DNA from: JAJDIA01 sp031555505
GTDB taxonomy: Bacteria > Bacteroidota > Bacteroidia > Bacteroidales > Tannerellaceae
Direction of reading: 5' to 3'
Assembly: GCA_031555505.1 (NCBI GenBank)
Contig: JAVBUH010000010.1
Location: 1-40,734 of the forward strand
DNA: 40,734 bases
How positions within the stretch are numbered: position 1 is the stretch's first letter; each line of letters opens with the position of its first letter. Positions 7,291 through 16,495 of this stretch are shown here, in pieces. A program made the translations under genes and the position numbers. The notes below the pieces were generated by a model. The model was given only the letters and a program-made list of their open reading frames with translations, had not been told where the DNA came from and made no database searches.

Positions 7291-9042
7291 ATGAAAACAG
7301 TCAAATTAATATACGCAACAATCCTGTTGACCATCCTTTCGGCTTGTAATGACGACTTTCTGGAAAGATACCCGATCGCCGAATTATCACCTGAAACCTA
7401 CTTCCAGTCGGAAGCAGAACTGAAGGCATACACAAACGCCTTCTACAACGCACTTCCTGCCGCATTAAATATCTTCTACGACGCACCCCTCTACGGTGAC
7501 GATGATGCCCGTACCACCGTCCACGACGAGATCCGCGGCACGCGTGTAGTCCCCACCACCGGCGGAGGCTGGGTATGGACAGAACTGAGACGCATCAACT
7601 TCTTCCTCGAAAACTCCCACAAATGCCCGGACGAAGCAGTCCGCTCCCAATACGATGCCATTGCCCGTTTCTTCCGTGTATGGTTCTACTTTGACAAACT
7701 GGAACGTTTTGGCGATGTCCCCTGGTACGACCAGGTACTCGAACAAGACGACGAAGATCTGTTCAAAGCGCGCGATTCCCGCGAATTCGTCTTCCAGAAA
7801 ATGCTCGAAGACATCGACTACGCAATCGCCCACCTGGCAACCAACCGAAGCGCCCAACTCATCACCAGGTGGACGGCCCTGGCCCTCAAATCGCGTATGT
7901 GCCTGTTTGAAGGGACCTATCGTAAGTATCACAACCTGGGCGAATGGGAAAGCATCCTGCAGGAATGCGCCTCTGCATCAGACCAACTGATGAGTGCGAG
8001 CGGATACACCATCTACAAGTCGACCCCGGATAAAGCCTATCACGAATTATTTATCCCCGATGTCGCCATAGAAAGCGAAATGATCCTCGCCCGGCAGTAC
8101 AGCGCATCTATTCCGTTCGTTCATTCCGTGAATTTCTATACCCTCTCCGTATCCTACGGCCGGCCAGGTGTATTACGTTCATTGATCAACAGTTATCTGA
8201 ATGCCGATGGCACACGGTTTACAGATAACCCAAACCATAAAACCATGCAGTTTTATGAAGAAACACAAAACCGTGACCCACGCCTGAGCCAGACAATCCG
8301 TGTCCCCGGTTACAAGCGCATAGGAGATGAGAAGACCTCCGTGCCCGACCTCGCTGCCTGCATCACCGGATACCAGTACATTAAATATGTGCAAGCGCCT
8401 CAGTACGACAATGGCAACTGCGTCAACGACATTCCCATCTTCCGCTACGCCGAAGTCCTGCTCAATTATGCCGAAGCAAAAGCCGAGCTGGGAACCATCA
8501 CTCAGGCCGATATAGACCGGAGCATCAAACTGCTGCGCGACCGGGTGGCCATGCCCAGTCTCATCCTGACGGATGCCAACAGCAACCCGGATCCCTACAT
8601 CGCCGACCAGTACCCACAGGTTTCGGGCACCAACAAAGGAATCATCCTTGAAATACGCCGTGAACGCCGCATCGAGCTGATCCGCGAAGGCTTCCGTTGG
8701 TCTGACATCCTTCGTTGGAAAGAAGGGCAACTACTGGAACGCGTATTCAACGGTATGTACTTCCCCGGACTGGGTGAATACGACCTCGATCACGACGGCA
8801 CCATCGACCTCATCCTCTACGAAGGCACTAAACCGTCCTCCATTTCCGGTGTACAATACCAGAAGATAGGCGAACTCGTGCTCGAGAACGGAGCACAGGG
8901 AGGCCAGATCATCACCAATCCCACCGTACAAAAAATATGGGATGAAGAAAAAGACTACCTCTACCCCATCCCTACCCAGGAACGCGAACTCAATCCCAAC
9001 CTCAAGCAAAATCCGGGCTGGAAAGACGACCTGTCCAATTAA
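7291..9042 (+). CDS. SusD/RagB-like surface lipoprotein
   Basis: The nutrient-binding lid of the SusC receptor. From ATG at 7291 the protein has 583 residues and a lipoprotein signal (MKTVKLIYATILLTILSAC), with lipidation expected at Cys19. Earlier in-frame ATGs at 7252 (inside susC) and 7279 are possible but add only an unneeded leader. N-terminal SusD-like helices (DFLERYPIAELSPETYF) and the C-terminal RagB/SusD region (PIFRYAEVLLNYAEAKAELG; EIRRERRIELIREGFRWSDI) are clear. An acidic DLDHDGTIDL motif near the C-terminus resembles calcium-binding loops. The start lies 22 bases after the susC stop, so the two are translationally close. The nuclease-like gene follows after 21 bases. Confidence 0.94.
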   Translation: MKTVKLIYATILLTILSACNDDFLERYPIAELSPETYFQSEAELKAYTNAFYNALPAALNIFYDAPLYGDDDARTTVHDEIRGTRVVPTTGGGWVWTELRRINFFLENSHKCPDEAVRSQYDAIARFFRVWFYFDKLERFGDVPWYDQVLEQDDEDLFKARDSREFVFQKMLEDIDYAIAHLATNRSAQLITRWTALALKSRMCLFEGTYRKYHNLGEWESILQECASASDQLMSASGYTIYKSTPDKAYHELFIPDVAIESEMILARQYSASIPFVHSVNFYTLSVSYGRPGVLRSLINSYLNADGTRFTDNPNHKTMQFYEETQNRDPRLSQTIRVPGYKRIGDEKTSVPDLAACITGYQYIKYVQAPQYDNGNCVNDIPIFRYAEVLLNYAEAKAELGTITQADIDRSIKLLRDRVAMPSLILTDANSNPDPYIADQYPQVSGTNKGIILEIRRERRIELIREGFRWSDILRWKEGQLLERVFNGMYFPGLGEYDLDHDGTIDLILYEGTKPSSISGVQYQKIGELVLENGAQGGQIITNPTVQKIWDEEKDYLYPIPTQERELNPNLKQNPGWKDDLSN

Positions 9043-9063
9043 TCACCTAAAATAAAAAAATAT

Positions 9064-9837
9064 ATGAAAAAGAGTCTGATCATCAGCAGCATCATCCTGT
9101 CATCCTGCATCCCTCAGCTTCTGTTAGCCTGGGGGCATACAGGACACAACGCCATCGCATACATCGCCGAATGCCACCTGACAGACAAAGCCCGGCGCAA
9201 CATAGAGCGTTACCTCGACCACTCCATCGTCTACTACGCCGTCTGGATGGACAAATACCGGGCAACTCCCCAATATGCCAATACCACCTATTGGCACATG
9301 GCATCGGTAAATGAAGACCTGTACTACACAGACGATGTACGCGATCCTCGTGGCGATGCTGTCTCCGAGCTTGAAAATGCAATCAGCACACTGAAAGCAT
9401 ATAAAACACTGGATGACTCCACTGTAATCGTCAACCTCAAATACGTGATCCACATCGTAGGCGACATGCACTGTCCTGTACATGTACGCTATCCCGGTAT
9501 CCCCGGTTTCAGCGTGAAACTTAACGGGAAAGAGGCCAAATATCATACCCTGTGGGACTCAACCATCATTGACACCAACCACTCCTGGAGCTATACCGAA
9601 TGGCAACAGCAACTCGACAGATGCTCCCCTAAAGAGATCAACGAAATCGCCAAAGGCTCCCCTCGCGACTGGTTTCACGAAACGGCAGTGGATTGTAAGA
9701 TCATTTACGACTGGGCAAAAGCCGACAGCGACCTCGGCCGTGACTTCCTCAACACAGCCATTCCCCTGGGAGAAAGCCAGATCCTGAAAGCCGGATACCG
9801 ACTGGCCAGCGTGTTGAATGAGCTATTCGGCCATTAA
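9064..9837 (+). CDS. Exported S1/P1-type nuclease (zinc-dependent)
   Basis: A 257-residue member of the S1/P1 nuclease / phospholipase C superfamily. The signal peptide ends before Trp23, which would become the mature N-terminal zinc ligand as in S1 nuclease (WGHTGH). All nine expected metal ligands can be placed by spacing: Trp23, His28, Asp63, His78, His130, Asp134, His140, His161 and Asp165 (motifs WMDK, YWHM, HIVGDMHCPVH, YHTLWDS). It is thus predicted to be an active trinuclear zinc phosphodiesterase on single-stranded nucleic acid or related substrates. It sits 21 bases after susD and 28 bases before an exported EEP-type gene, consistent with one operon for phosphodiester breakdown. A phospholipase role cannot be excluded. 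Confidence 0.9.
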   Translation: MKKSLIISSIILSSCIPQLLLAWGHTGHNAIAYIAECHLTDKARRNIERYLDHSIVYYAVWMDKYRATPQYANTTYWHMASVNEDLYYTDDVRDPRGDAVSELENAISTLKAYKTLDDSTVIVNLKYVIHIVGDMHCPVHVRYPGIPGFSVKLNGKEAKYHTLWDSTIIDTNHSWSYTEWQQQLDRCSPKEINEIAKGSPRDWFHETAVDCKIIYDWAKADSDLGRDFLNTAIPLGESQILKAGYRLASVLNELFGH

Positions 9838-9865
9838 TAAAAAGTAGAACTTAAAGTATCACAGC

Positions 9866-10744
9866 ATGAAAAATATCATTTTTTTAAGCATTATCTCTTT
9901 CCTCTTCGGATGCTCCGGACAGCACTCTCAGCAAACGGGAAAGCAATCCCTTGACACCGGAAAGGAAATGAAACTCCTTTCCTACAACGTTTTGTACGGA
10001 CTGCAAAACAACGACACCATCAAGGATATATATGTAGACTGGGTCAAACAAATCAACCCTGACATAGTAGCCTATCAGGAAATGAACGACTTCACCCAAA
10101 AAAGCCTCGAAGCATTCGCTGCCCGCTACGGACATCCCTATGCCGTCCAATCAAAGATCGAAGGCTTCCCGGTAGCATTAACGTCTAAATACCCCATCGT
10201 CAACGTGCAAAAGGTAGTAGACAATATGTGGCATGCCTACCTCTATGCGAATATCAACGGCGTCCACCTGATGGTTATCCATTTCTCACCCCACCAGTTA
10301 AAAAAGCGGCAAACAGAAGTGCAAGAAATCATTGCTCGTGCCGCACTCATTCCCCCGGGTGAGAAAATAGCCATCATGGGAGATTTCAATTCACTCGCCG
10401 CCATTGACGCCCCTAATTACAGCGTTGAAATGCTGGAAGCCCGCAAGCAATCCGAAGAGAAGAATGCACACATCCGCAACCTCAACAACGGGCAATTGGA
10501 CTACACCGTAACCAATGCCATGCTCGAAGCCGGATATACCGACCTGCTCAAAGTCTTCCACAAGGACTTCCTCTACACAGTTTCCAGCCTGAAATACCGT
10601 TCCAAATTCGTATCCCGCATTGACTATGTCTGGGCAAATGAGGCATTCGCCCAATCTACCACATCTGCCAATGTAATCTATGACGAAGCAACCGAGCAAC
10701 TCTCAGACCACTACCCGCTCTTGGTAACATTTAATCCAAATTAA
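9866..10744 (+). CDS. Endonuclease/exonuclease/phosphatase-family lipoprotein
   Basis: A 292-residue EEP-fold hydrolase. The signal ends in a lipobox (SFLFGC, Cys16), so it is probably surface or periplasmic and membrane-anchored. The conserved active-site motifs are all visible: Asn in LLSYNVLYG, Glu in AYQEMND, His in VIHFSPH, Asp/Asn in IMGDFNS, Asp in SRIDYVWA and Asp-His in LSDHYPL. The family includes DNases, sugar or inositol phosphatases and sphingomyelinases, and the sequence alone does not decide among these. Position 28 bases after the S1/P1 gene, and last before a terminator, makes it the likely final gene of the susCD operon. A DNase or 5'-phosphatase role would fit the neighbour. 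Confidence 0.88.
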   Translation: MKNIIFLSIISFLFGCSGQHSQQTGKQSLDTGKEMKLLSYNVLYGLQNNDTIKDIYVDWVKQINPDIVAYQEMNDFTQKSLEAFAARYGHPYAVQSKIEGFPVALTSKYPIVNVQKVVDNMWHAYLYANINGVHLMVIHFSPHQLKKRQTEVQEIIARAALIPPGEKIAIMGDFNSLAAIDAPNYSVEMLEARKQSEEKNAHIRNLNNGQLDYTVTNAMLEAGYTDLLKVFHKDFLYTVSSLKYRSKFVSRIDYVWANEAFAQSTTSANVIYDEATEQLSDHYPLLVTFNPN

Positions 10745-10771
10745 GCCGGTTACGCAATGTATTATCAATAT

Positions 10772-10811
10772 AGAAGAGGAGATGTTTCAACGTCTCCTCT
10801 TCTTCTATTTT
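10772..10811 (+). terminator. Terminator of the susCD operon
   Basis: AGAAGAGGAGA at 10772-10782 pairs perfectly with TCTCCTCTTCT at 10793-10803, followed by a T-rich stretch (ATTTT). The U tract is imperfect. Confidence 0.65.
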
Positions 10812-10854
10812 AATAAAATTCAAACACAACAATCTAAATCCAAATTCTATTCTT

Positions 10855-10862
10855 TACCTTTG
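10855..10862 (+). promoter_or_regulatory. -7 promoter element of the M13 peptidase gene
   Basis: TACCTTTG matches the -7 consensus about 58 bases before the ATG. I see no good TTTG at the expected distance upstream. Confidence 0.5.
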
Positions 10863-10919
10863 CAGCATATTTTACTGAAACACAATCAAGATAATCAACA
10901 ATCATTTAAATAAACACAC

Positions 10920-12956
10920 ATGAAACCAACATTATTTTGTTTAGCGGCTTGCGCTTTCCTGGCAACCGCCTGTGGAGAAGGTAACCAAACAACTGTAGTC
11001 CAAGGAGTAGACATCGCCAACATGGACACCACCGCCTTACCCGGCACTGACTTCTATCGCTATGCCACCGGCGGATGGGCCGACAGCCACCCGATGAAGC
11101 CTGAATTCTCTCGCTATGGCGTCATGGATGCCCTCCGTGAAACCAGCCAGGAACAGGTAAAAGAACTTATCGCCCAATTGGCGGCCAAAGACAATGCCAA
11201 TGGCAGTGTGGCACAGAAGATCGGCCACCTTTATAAGATCGCCACCGACAGTGCCCGCCTCAACGCAGAGGGTGCCACCCCGGTAAAACAATATCTCAAT
11301 GAAATAAACACCATCCAGGATAAAACTGAACTCAGCGCCTTCCTCGCCAAGCTCTTCCGAAACGGTGTCAGTCCTTTCTTCTCCCCCTACGTCTATATAG
11401 ACGACATGAACAGTTCTGTCAACATCTTCCACATTAGTCAGGGTGGTTTTTCTATGGGCGACCGCGACTACTACATTGAGAAAGACGCACGTTCAGAAGA
11501 ACTGCGCACAAAATACGCCGCCCTTATCAGCAACCTGTTCACTCTCTCAGGCTATAACGAGCAACAGGCTGCCGATGCAGTCAGAGCGGTAATGGCTATC
11601 GAGACCCGCCTGGCCGCCGCAGCCTATCCGCGCGTCAAACTCCGCATCCCGATGGACAACTACCACATGATCTCCCTTGCCGACCTGCAAACGAACAGCC
11701 CTGCCATCGACTGGAAAATATTCTTTGAAACGCTCGGAATCAGCCAAATCGATAAGCTCGACCTCGCCCAGCCCGAACCTCTCAAAGAAGTAAGCAACGT
11801 CATCACCTCCACATCGCTCGAAGACATCAAATACTACCTCACCTGGAAAACCATCCTCTCAGCATCATCCTACCTGAGCGACGCATACACAGACGCAACA
11901 TTCAACTACTATGGTCAAGCCCTCTCCGGCCAGCTGGAACAACAAGCACGCTGGAAACGGGCAGTCGATGTAGTGAACGGTACGCTTGGCGAGGGCGTTG
12001 GCCAACTCTATGTCGAAACTTATTTCCCGGCAGCCCACAAGGAGCGGATGCTTGAACTCGTAAGCAACCTTCAGGTAGCCCTTAGCGAACGTATCAAAGC
12101 GCTCTCCTGGATGGGTGATGCCACCAAAGAGAAGGCACTTGCCAAACTGGCGGCTTTCCATGTCAAAATCGGTTACCCTGATAAATGGCGCGACTACTCT
12201 GCACTCACTATTGACGCTGCCGATACCTACCTCGACAATATCGTCCGCTCCAACCAGTTTGACTTTGACTACATGCTGAGCAAATTCGGTCAACCCGTTG
12301 ACAGAGACGAATGGTTAATGACCCCGCAGACAGTCAATGCCTACTACAACCCCGTCACCAATGAGATCTGCTTTCCTGCCGCCATCTTGCAACCCCCGTT
12401 CTTTAACATGCAAGCCGACGATGCCGTCAACTACGGCGCCATCGGGGTGGTTATCGGCCATGAAATGACACATGGCTTTGATGACTCCGGACGCCTTTAC
12501 GACAAAGACGGCAATCTCTCTAATTGGTGGACTGAAGAAGATTCCAAGAATTTCGAGGCCCGCGCCGATGTCCTCGTCAAGTACTTCAACAATATCATCG
12601 TGCTCGACACCCTCCATGCCAACGGACAACTCACCCTCGGCGAAAACATCGCCGACCAGGGTGGCCTCCATATCTCCTGGCAAGCCTATCAGAATACATT
12701 AAAAGGAAAGGCCGTTCCGGAACCCATCGACGGTTTCGCTGACGCCCAACGTTTTTTTATTGGGTATGCCTCCATCTGGGCCGGACACATCCGTAACGAA
12801 GAGATTCAGCGCCTCACCAAGATAGACCCCCATTCACTTGCCCTCTGGCGAGTCAACGGAGCTTTACCTCACGTAGACAAATGGTATGAGGCCTTCGACC
12901 TAAAAGAAGGCGATCCCCTCTTCCTGCCGAAAGATCAGCGGGTGTCTATCTGGTAA
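10920..12956 (+). CDS. M13-family metallopeptidase lipoprotein (neprilysin/PepO-like)
   Basis: A 678-residue zinc peptidase. The lipobox is LATAC with Cys18, so the enzyme is anchored outside the cytoplasm. The N-terminal M13 domain occupies roughly 40-430 and the catalytic domain the rest. The zinc site is HEMTH at 514-518 with the third ligand Glu575 in ENIADQGG and the supporting Asp579. The 61-residue spacing fits neprilysins. The substrate-binding NAYYNP motif is also present. Relatives cleave oligopeptides of limited size. It has its own promoter element and lies between two terminators, so it is probably monocistronic and independent of the susCD operon. Confidence 0.94.
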   Translation: MKPTLFCLAACAFLATACGEGNQTTVVQGVDIANMDTTALPGTDFYRYATGGWADSHPMKPEFSRYGVMDALRETSQEQVKELIAQLAAKDNANGSVAQKIGHLYKIATDSARLNAEGATPVKQYLNEINTIQDKTELSAFLAKLFRNGVSPFFSPYVYIDDMNSSVNIFHISQGGFSMGDRDYYIEKDARSEELRTKYAALISNLFTLSGYNEQQAADAVRAVMAIETRLAAAAYPRVKLRIPMDNYHMISLADLQTNSPAIDWKIFFETLGISQIDKLDLAQPEPLKEVSNVITSTSLEDIKYYLTWKTILSASSYLSDAYTDATFNYYGQALSGQLEQQARWKRAVDVVNGTLGEGVGQLYVETYFPAAHKERMLELVSNLQVALSERIKALSWMGDATKEKALAKLAAFHVKIGYPDKWRDYSALTIDAADTYLDNIVRSNQFDFDYMLSKFGQPVDRDEWLMTPQTVNAYYNPVTNEICFPAAILQPPFFNMQADDAVNYGAIGVVIGHEMTHGFDDSGRLYDKDGNLSNWWTEEDSKNFEARADVLVKYFNNIIVLDTLHANGQLTLGENIADQGGLHISWQAYQNTLKGKAVPEPIDGFADAQRFFIGYASIWAGHIRNEEIQRLTKIDPHSLALWRVNGALPHVDKWYEAFDLKEGDPLFLPKDQRVSIW

Positions 12957-12964
12957 CGATAACG

Positions 12965-12993
12965 AAAGAGGGGCTTTAATAGCCCCTTTTTCA
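12965..12993. terminator. Bidirectional terminator between convergent genes
   Basis: AGGGGCT and AGCCCCT form a short GC-rich stem flanked by A-rich and T-rich sides. It serves the M13 gene on the plus strand and probably the symporter gene on the minus strand. Confidence 0.75.
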
Positions 12994-14346
12994 TTATTGA
13001 TACTCATCCAACCTTCCTCCCCACAAATACGTATTCGTTTCTTTCACCAGCACCCCGGAAAGCAACAATAAAGAAACCAGGTTGGGAATCGCCATCAACG
13101 CATTCATACAATCCGAGAAATCCCACACAAATGCCAGGTTCACCATTGAACCGGCAAATATCACCGCTACCCAAAAGAGACGATATACCTTGATCCACAT
13201 GCCGCCACCCAGATATTCCACCGCCTTCTCGGCATAATACGACCATCCCAGGATGGTTGAAAAAGCAAACGTTACTATACCTACAGACAGAATAATAGGG
13301 CCAACCACCGGAATTTTGTCGAAAGCCGCTTTCGTTAGCGTTGCTCCTTGTGTATGATCAATGTCCGGATGGGCAATCACACTACTCACCAACACAAGTC
13401 CCGTCAGTGCACAGATAACCACCGTGTCCCAAAACGTGCCACTGGCCGACACCAATGCCTGACGCACCGGATTCCGGGTTTGCGCGGCGGCAGCCACGAT
13501 GGGAGCCGACCCCATTCCCGACTCATTCGAGAACAGCCCGCGTGCAATACCATAACGGGCAGCCATGATCACCGTTGCTCCGGCAAAACCACCGCCTGCC
13601 GCCTGAGGTTCGAAGGCCGAGCGGAATATCAGCGAGAGGGTTTCGCCCATATAAGCGGAATTCGCAAACAGAATATACAAACAGCCAAGGATGTAAAACA
13701 CAGCCATAAAAGGAACCAGGGTAGTGCATACTCGGGCAATCCCCTTAACGCCAAAAATAATAACCAACGCAACCATCACACTTATCACCGCTCCTGTAAC
13801 ATACGTAGGTATCTCCCAGGCCTCATACAGCAACATCGAAATAGAGTTAGCCTGCACGCTATTCCCAATACCAAACGCCGCCAATGCAGTGAATATACAG
13901 AAAAGCACCGCCAGCCATTTCATTTTCAGCCCGCCGGCAAGTGCGTACATCGGTCCGCCAATCATCTCGCCGTTTTCGCCCTTCACCCGGTATTTAACGG
14001 CTAATAACCCTTCGCCATACTTGGTTGCAATACCAAATACACCCGTTACCCAACACCAGAACACCGCGCCCGGCCCTCCCAGGGTAACAGCAGTCGCCAC
14101 CCCGATAATATTCCCTGTACCGATCGTCGCCGCCAGCGCCGTAGCCAAAGCCCCAAACTGGCTCACATCGCCTTCGGCTTCCTTATCAGCCTGCACCGAC
14201 AAACGGATAGCCGTAAAAATCTTACGTTGGGGGAATTTCAAACGAACCGTCAGAAACAAATGTGTACCCAATAACAGGATAATCATCGGCCAACCCCATA
14301 AAAAGGAACTGAACTCACTTACCAATTTTCCAATACTTTCCCACAT
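12994..14346 (-). CDS. Sodium:alanine/glycine symporter family protein (AGCS)
   Basis: An inner-membrane amino-acid:Na+ symporter of 450 residues from the ATG at 14346 (MWESIGKLV). An upstream in-frame ATG at 14397 would add 17 residues unlike family N-termini. About eleven hydrophobic segments are visible. Family signatures include the run after TIGTGNIIGVATAV, the ATKYGEGLLAVKYR loop and SNESGMGSAP. The protein would import alanine, glycine or a similar small amino acid with Na+. It is convergent with the M13 peptidase gene. A functional link to peptide breakdown is possible but rests only on adjacency. Confidence 0.93.
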   Translation of the reverse strand: MWESIGKLVSEFSSFLWGWPMIILLLGTHLFLTVRLKFPQRKIFTAIRLSVQADKEAEGDVSQFGALATALAATIGTGNIIGVATAVTLGGPGAVFWCWVTGVFGIATKYGEGLLAVKYRVKGENGEMIGGPMYALAGGLKMKWLAVLFCIFTALAAFGIGNSVQANSISMLLYEAWEIPTYVTGAVISVMVALVIIFGVKGIARVCTTLVPFMAVFYILGCLYILFANSAYMGETLSLIFRSAFEPQAAGGGFAGATVIMAARYGIARGLFSNESGMGSAPIVAAAAQTRNPVRQALVSASGTFWDTVVICALTGLVLVSSVIAHPDIDHTQGATLTKAAFDKIPVVGPIILSVGIVTFAFSTILGWSYYAEKAVEYLGGGMWIKVYRLFWVAVIFAGSMVNLAFVWDFSDCMNALMAIPNLVSLLLLSGVLVKETNTYLWGGRLDEYQ

Positions 14347-14447
14347 AGCATGCTCATTTAAGAAAAACAAATATAGGCAAATACAACTATAATCCAAACA
14401 CTTTCCCTTATCCCATTGTTATCCATAAACACATTTCCAATAGGCCT

Positions 14448-14945
14448 ATGAATAAAATTGCAGTAATCATTCTTATCGTATTAGCCTCCCTCTGCCCCAC
14501 ACTTGCTGCACAGGAAGACAATCAGGCATCCCCATCGGTCACTCCGGCCGACACCTCCGTCATCGCCCCAAAAAAAGAAAAAAAATTTCATATCACCGCC
14601 CTTCCCTTCGTCTCCTTCGACCGCTCTAAAGGGACTGGCTTTGGTGCCATGGGGATGGCCTTCTTCAAGTTTGACAACCGGCCCCAGACCAAACCCTCCA
14701 GCATCCTCCTCTTCGGCAAATACACCACCAAGAAAAACTGGAATACCGCTGCTATGGCCAGCCTCTACTTCGGCGGCGACCGCTTCCGCCTCACCACCGG
14801 CGGCAGTTATATGAACTTCAACTTCCAGACCTACGAAATGATTGACCAAGCCAACATCGAAGTCCCATACAACAACCACGGCATTGACGCCGCTCTCGGA
14901 CGCAACGATTGGGGTCTCTACTTCCGCATCGCCGAAGCCTTCTAA
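14448..14945 (+). pseudogene. BamA/TamA-like outer-membrane protein, internally deleted
   Basis: The 165-residue product has a signal peptide (MNKIAVIILIVLASL, cleaved near TLAAQ) and the first barrel strands of a BamA/surface-antigen-like protein (PFVSFDRSKGTGFGAMGMAF, SSILLFGKYTTKKNW, GDRFRLTTGGSYMNF). After about residue 142 it jumps to a typical last strand ending in a terminal Phe (GRNDWGLYFRIAEAF), which resembles the C-terminal beta-signal of full-length relatives of around 400 residues. The middle of the barrel, more than half the protein, is missing with the frame intact. It may be expressed but cannot form the full barrel. It could instead be a genuinely small family member, which I think less likely. 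Confidence 0.65.
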
Positions 14946-14961
14946 CCAATATCATGGTTAG

Positions 14962-16230
14962 TTACAATCGCTTTAACAATTTAGCGGCTACCTCATTATT
15001 TTGCGTAATAGAGTTGTCTAATCGGGAAGAGCGTATGGCGCCCGTTAGTTCCTGATGCCACTGAATGTCACGCCACATCCCTGCAAACTGCGGACCGCAG
15101 AAATTACTGGTACTTATTGCCGCCCACATACCGGTTTTAGCCGCTGTAATGGTTCCTAAAGCACATAATTCTTTCACCCAGTCCCATTTGAGCAAAGGCC
15201 AATCTTTATAATCCACGATCCCCCAGCATTCGGTGGTGACAAGTGGCCGACCGTTTTTTCGTGCAATATCTCCTAATTGATTAATCCGGCTGGTTAGCAG
15301 ATGTTGCCAATATGCCGGTTTCTCCTTATACACTCTTTCACCATTACGCGCTAATTTTTTATATCCTTCGGGAGAGAATCGCCCGTAATCATACCCTACA
15401 AGTTTATAATATTCTCCTCGGTTTTGCTGGGCCATCCATAGGTGATGTTCGTAAAAGTCCAGAAAGGAAATATCCACTTTTTCATACATACGTACATCTT
15501 CGTTATCAAAAGAATAGATAAATGGCATATCTGGATAAACCACCCTTACGATATCAAGGGATTTCTTCATCCAGGCTAATCCTTCTGTTGTATGCCATTC
15601 TCCCCATCCTACGTTGGGATGTACGGAAGCAAACCAGGGAGCCCATGAATTACCCGGAAATTCGTTACAGAAGTCTACATATAAAATAGTATCCAGCAGA
15701 TGATCCTGTTCGATGCTTTTCAACGTTTTAATCCAGATATCGGCTATCTGTTCAGGCGTAGTCAGCTTTAAACGAACATTATCAATGTCTTCCCTGTACC
15801 ACGAAGAAAGCCCTACCTTTATATCGCGGTCACGGCATTTGGAGAGGAACTCATTTAAATAGGGCTGTATCTGTACCTCGTTCATGTCGGGACTTCCCCA
15901 AACCTGCTGGTTCCAACATTCCTTCAACAGCCATTTTTTTGTAGCGTTTTCGGCTAGGAGGTGTGGATAAGCATCCAGTCTGATCGCATTATACCCTCGT
16001 ACTGCCAGTTCATCCAGCACCATGTCCCAATCTTCATACCCTGCTCCTTCCCATCGGCGTTCAAGCCAGGAGAAATCCCACATTGTAATAGCACGGGGAG
16101 AGCCTTTAGAGGTATTCTGAGTACTTCTCTTCTCACTTTCACCGGTATTACCTGCGCTTAAAAATGAGGAGGAAGCCAGGCCTCCCAACGTAACAACAGC
16201 TGTCTGATTCAAAAAATTTCGCCTGTTCAT
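14962..16230 (-). CDS. Exported cellulase-like glycoside hydrolase (clan A TIM barrel)
   Basis: A 422-residue protein. The N-terminus (MNRRNFLNQTAVVTLGGLAS) resembles a Tat-like signal, although the twin Arg is followed by Asn. The TIM barrel begins at about residue 48 (TMWDFSWLERRW). Asn189-Glu190 in YVDFCNEF fits the acid/base at the end of strand 4, and Glu334 in LVTTECWG fits the nucleophile at strand 7. This supports a retaining enzyme of the cellulase-like family related to GH5. The substrate is not predictable. It converges with the BamA-like remnant, with only 16 bases between the stops, and has its own promoter-like pair upstream. Confidence 0.8.
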   Translation of the reverse strand: MNRRNFLNQTAVVTLGGLASSSFLSAGNTGESEKRSTQNTSKGSPRAITMWDFSWLERRWEGAGYEDWDMVLDELAVRGYNAIRLDAYPHLLAENATKKWLLKECWNQQVWGSPDMNEVQIQPYLNEFLSKCRDRDIKVGLSSWYREDIDNVRLKLTTPEQIADIWIKTLKSIEQDHLLDTILYVDFCNEFPGNSWAPWFASVHPNVGWGEWHTTEGLAWMKKSLDIVRVVYPDMPFIYSFDNEDVRMYEKVDISFLDFYEHHLWMAQQNRGEYYKLVGYDYGRFSPEGYKKLARNGERVYKEKPAYWQHLLTSRINQLGDIARKNGRPLVTTECWGIVDYKDWPLLKWDWVKELCALGTITAAKTGMWAAISTSNFCGPQFAGMWRDIQWHQELTGAIRSSRLDNSITQNNEVAAKLLKRL

Positions 16231-16275
16231 AATCTGTGATCCCTTTTATAAGATTGGCAAGATTGACTTTGACGG

Positions 16276-16306
16276 CAAAAATAGTAATTCTGAAACGTAT
16301 GACAAG
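16276..16306 (-). promoter_or_regulatory. Promoter of the cellulase-like gene
   Basis: Read on the minus strand: CTTG (16306-16303), 19 bases, TATTTTTG (16283-16276). The spacing is exact and one base of the -33 element differs. Confidence 0.6.
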
Positions 16307-16459
16307 CAATTCTCGATATATCCGACAAAATCAGGGCAAGCTACAAACCTCTCATTGACACTTTGACATTTTATCAAAATACCTCACCGGCTCCCTTCCC
16401 TATACATTAATTATAAGGATTTTTCACAAGACTATGTACGGCTGAGCGAATTATTTCCG

Positions 16460-16467
16460 TATGTTTG
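16460..16467 (+). promoter_or_regulatory. -7 promoter element of topA
   Basis: TATGTTTG lies 28 bases before the topA ATG and matches TAnnTTTG. I find no clear TTTG at -33. Confidence 0.45.
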
Positions 16468-16495
16468 CACTCGATTTCAAAAAACGAAGAAAATC

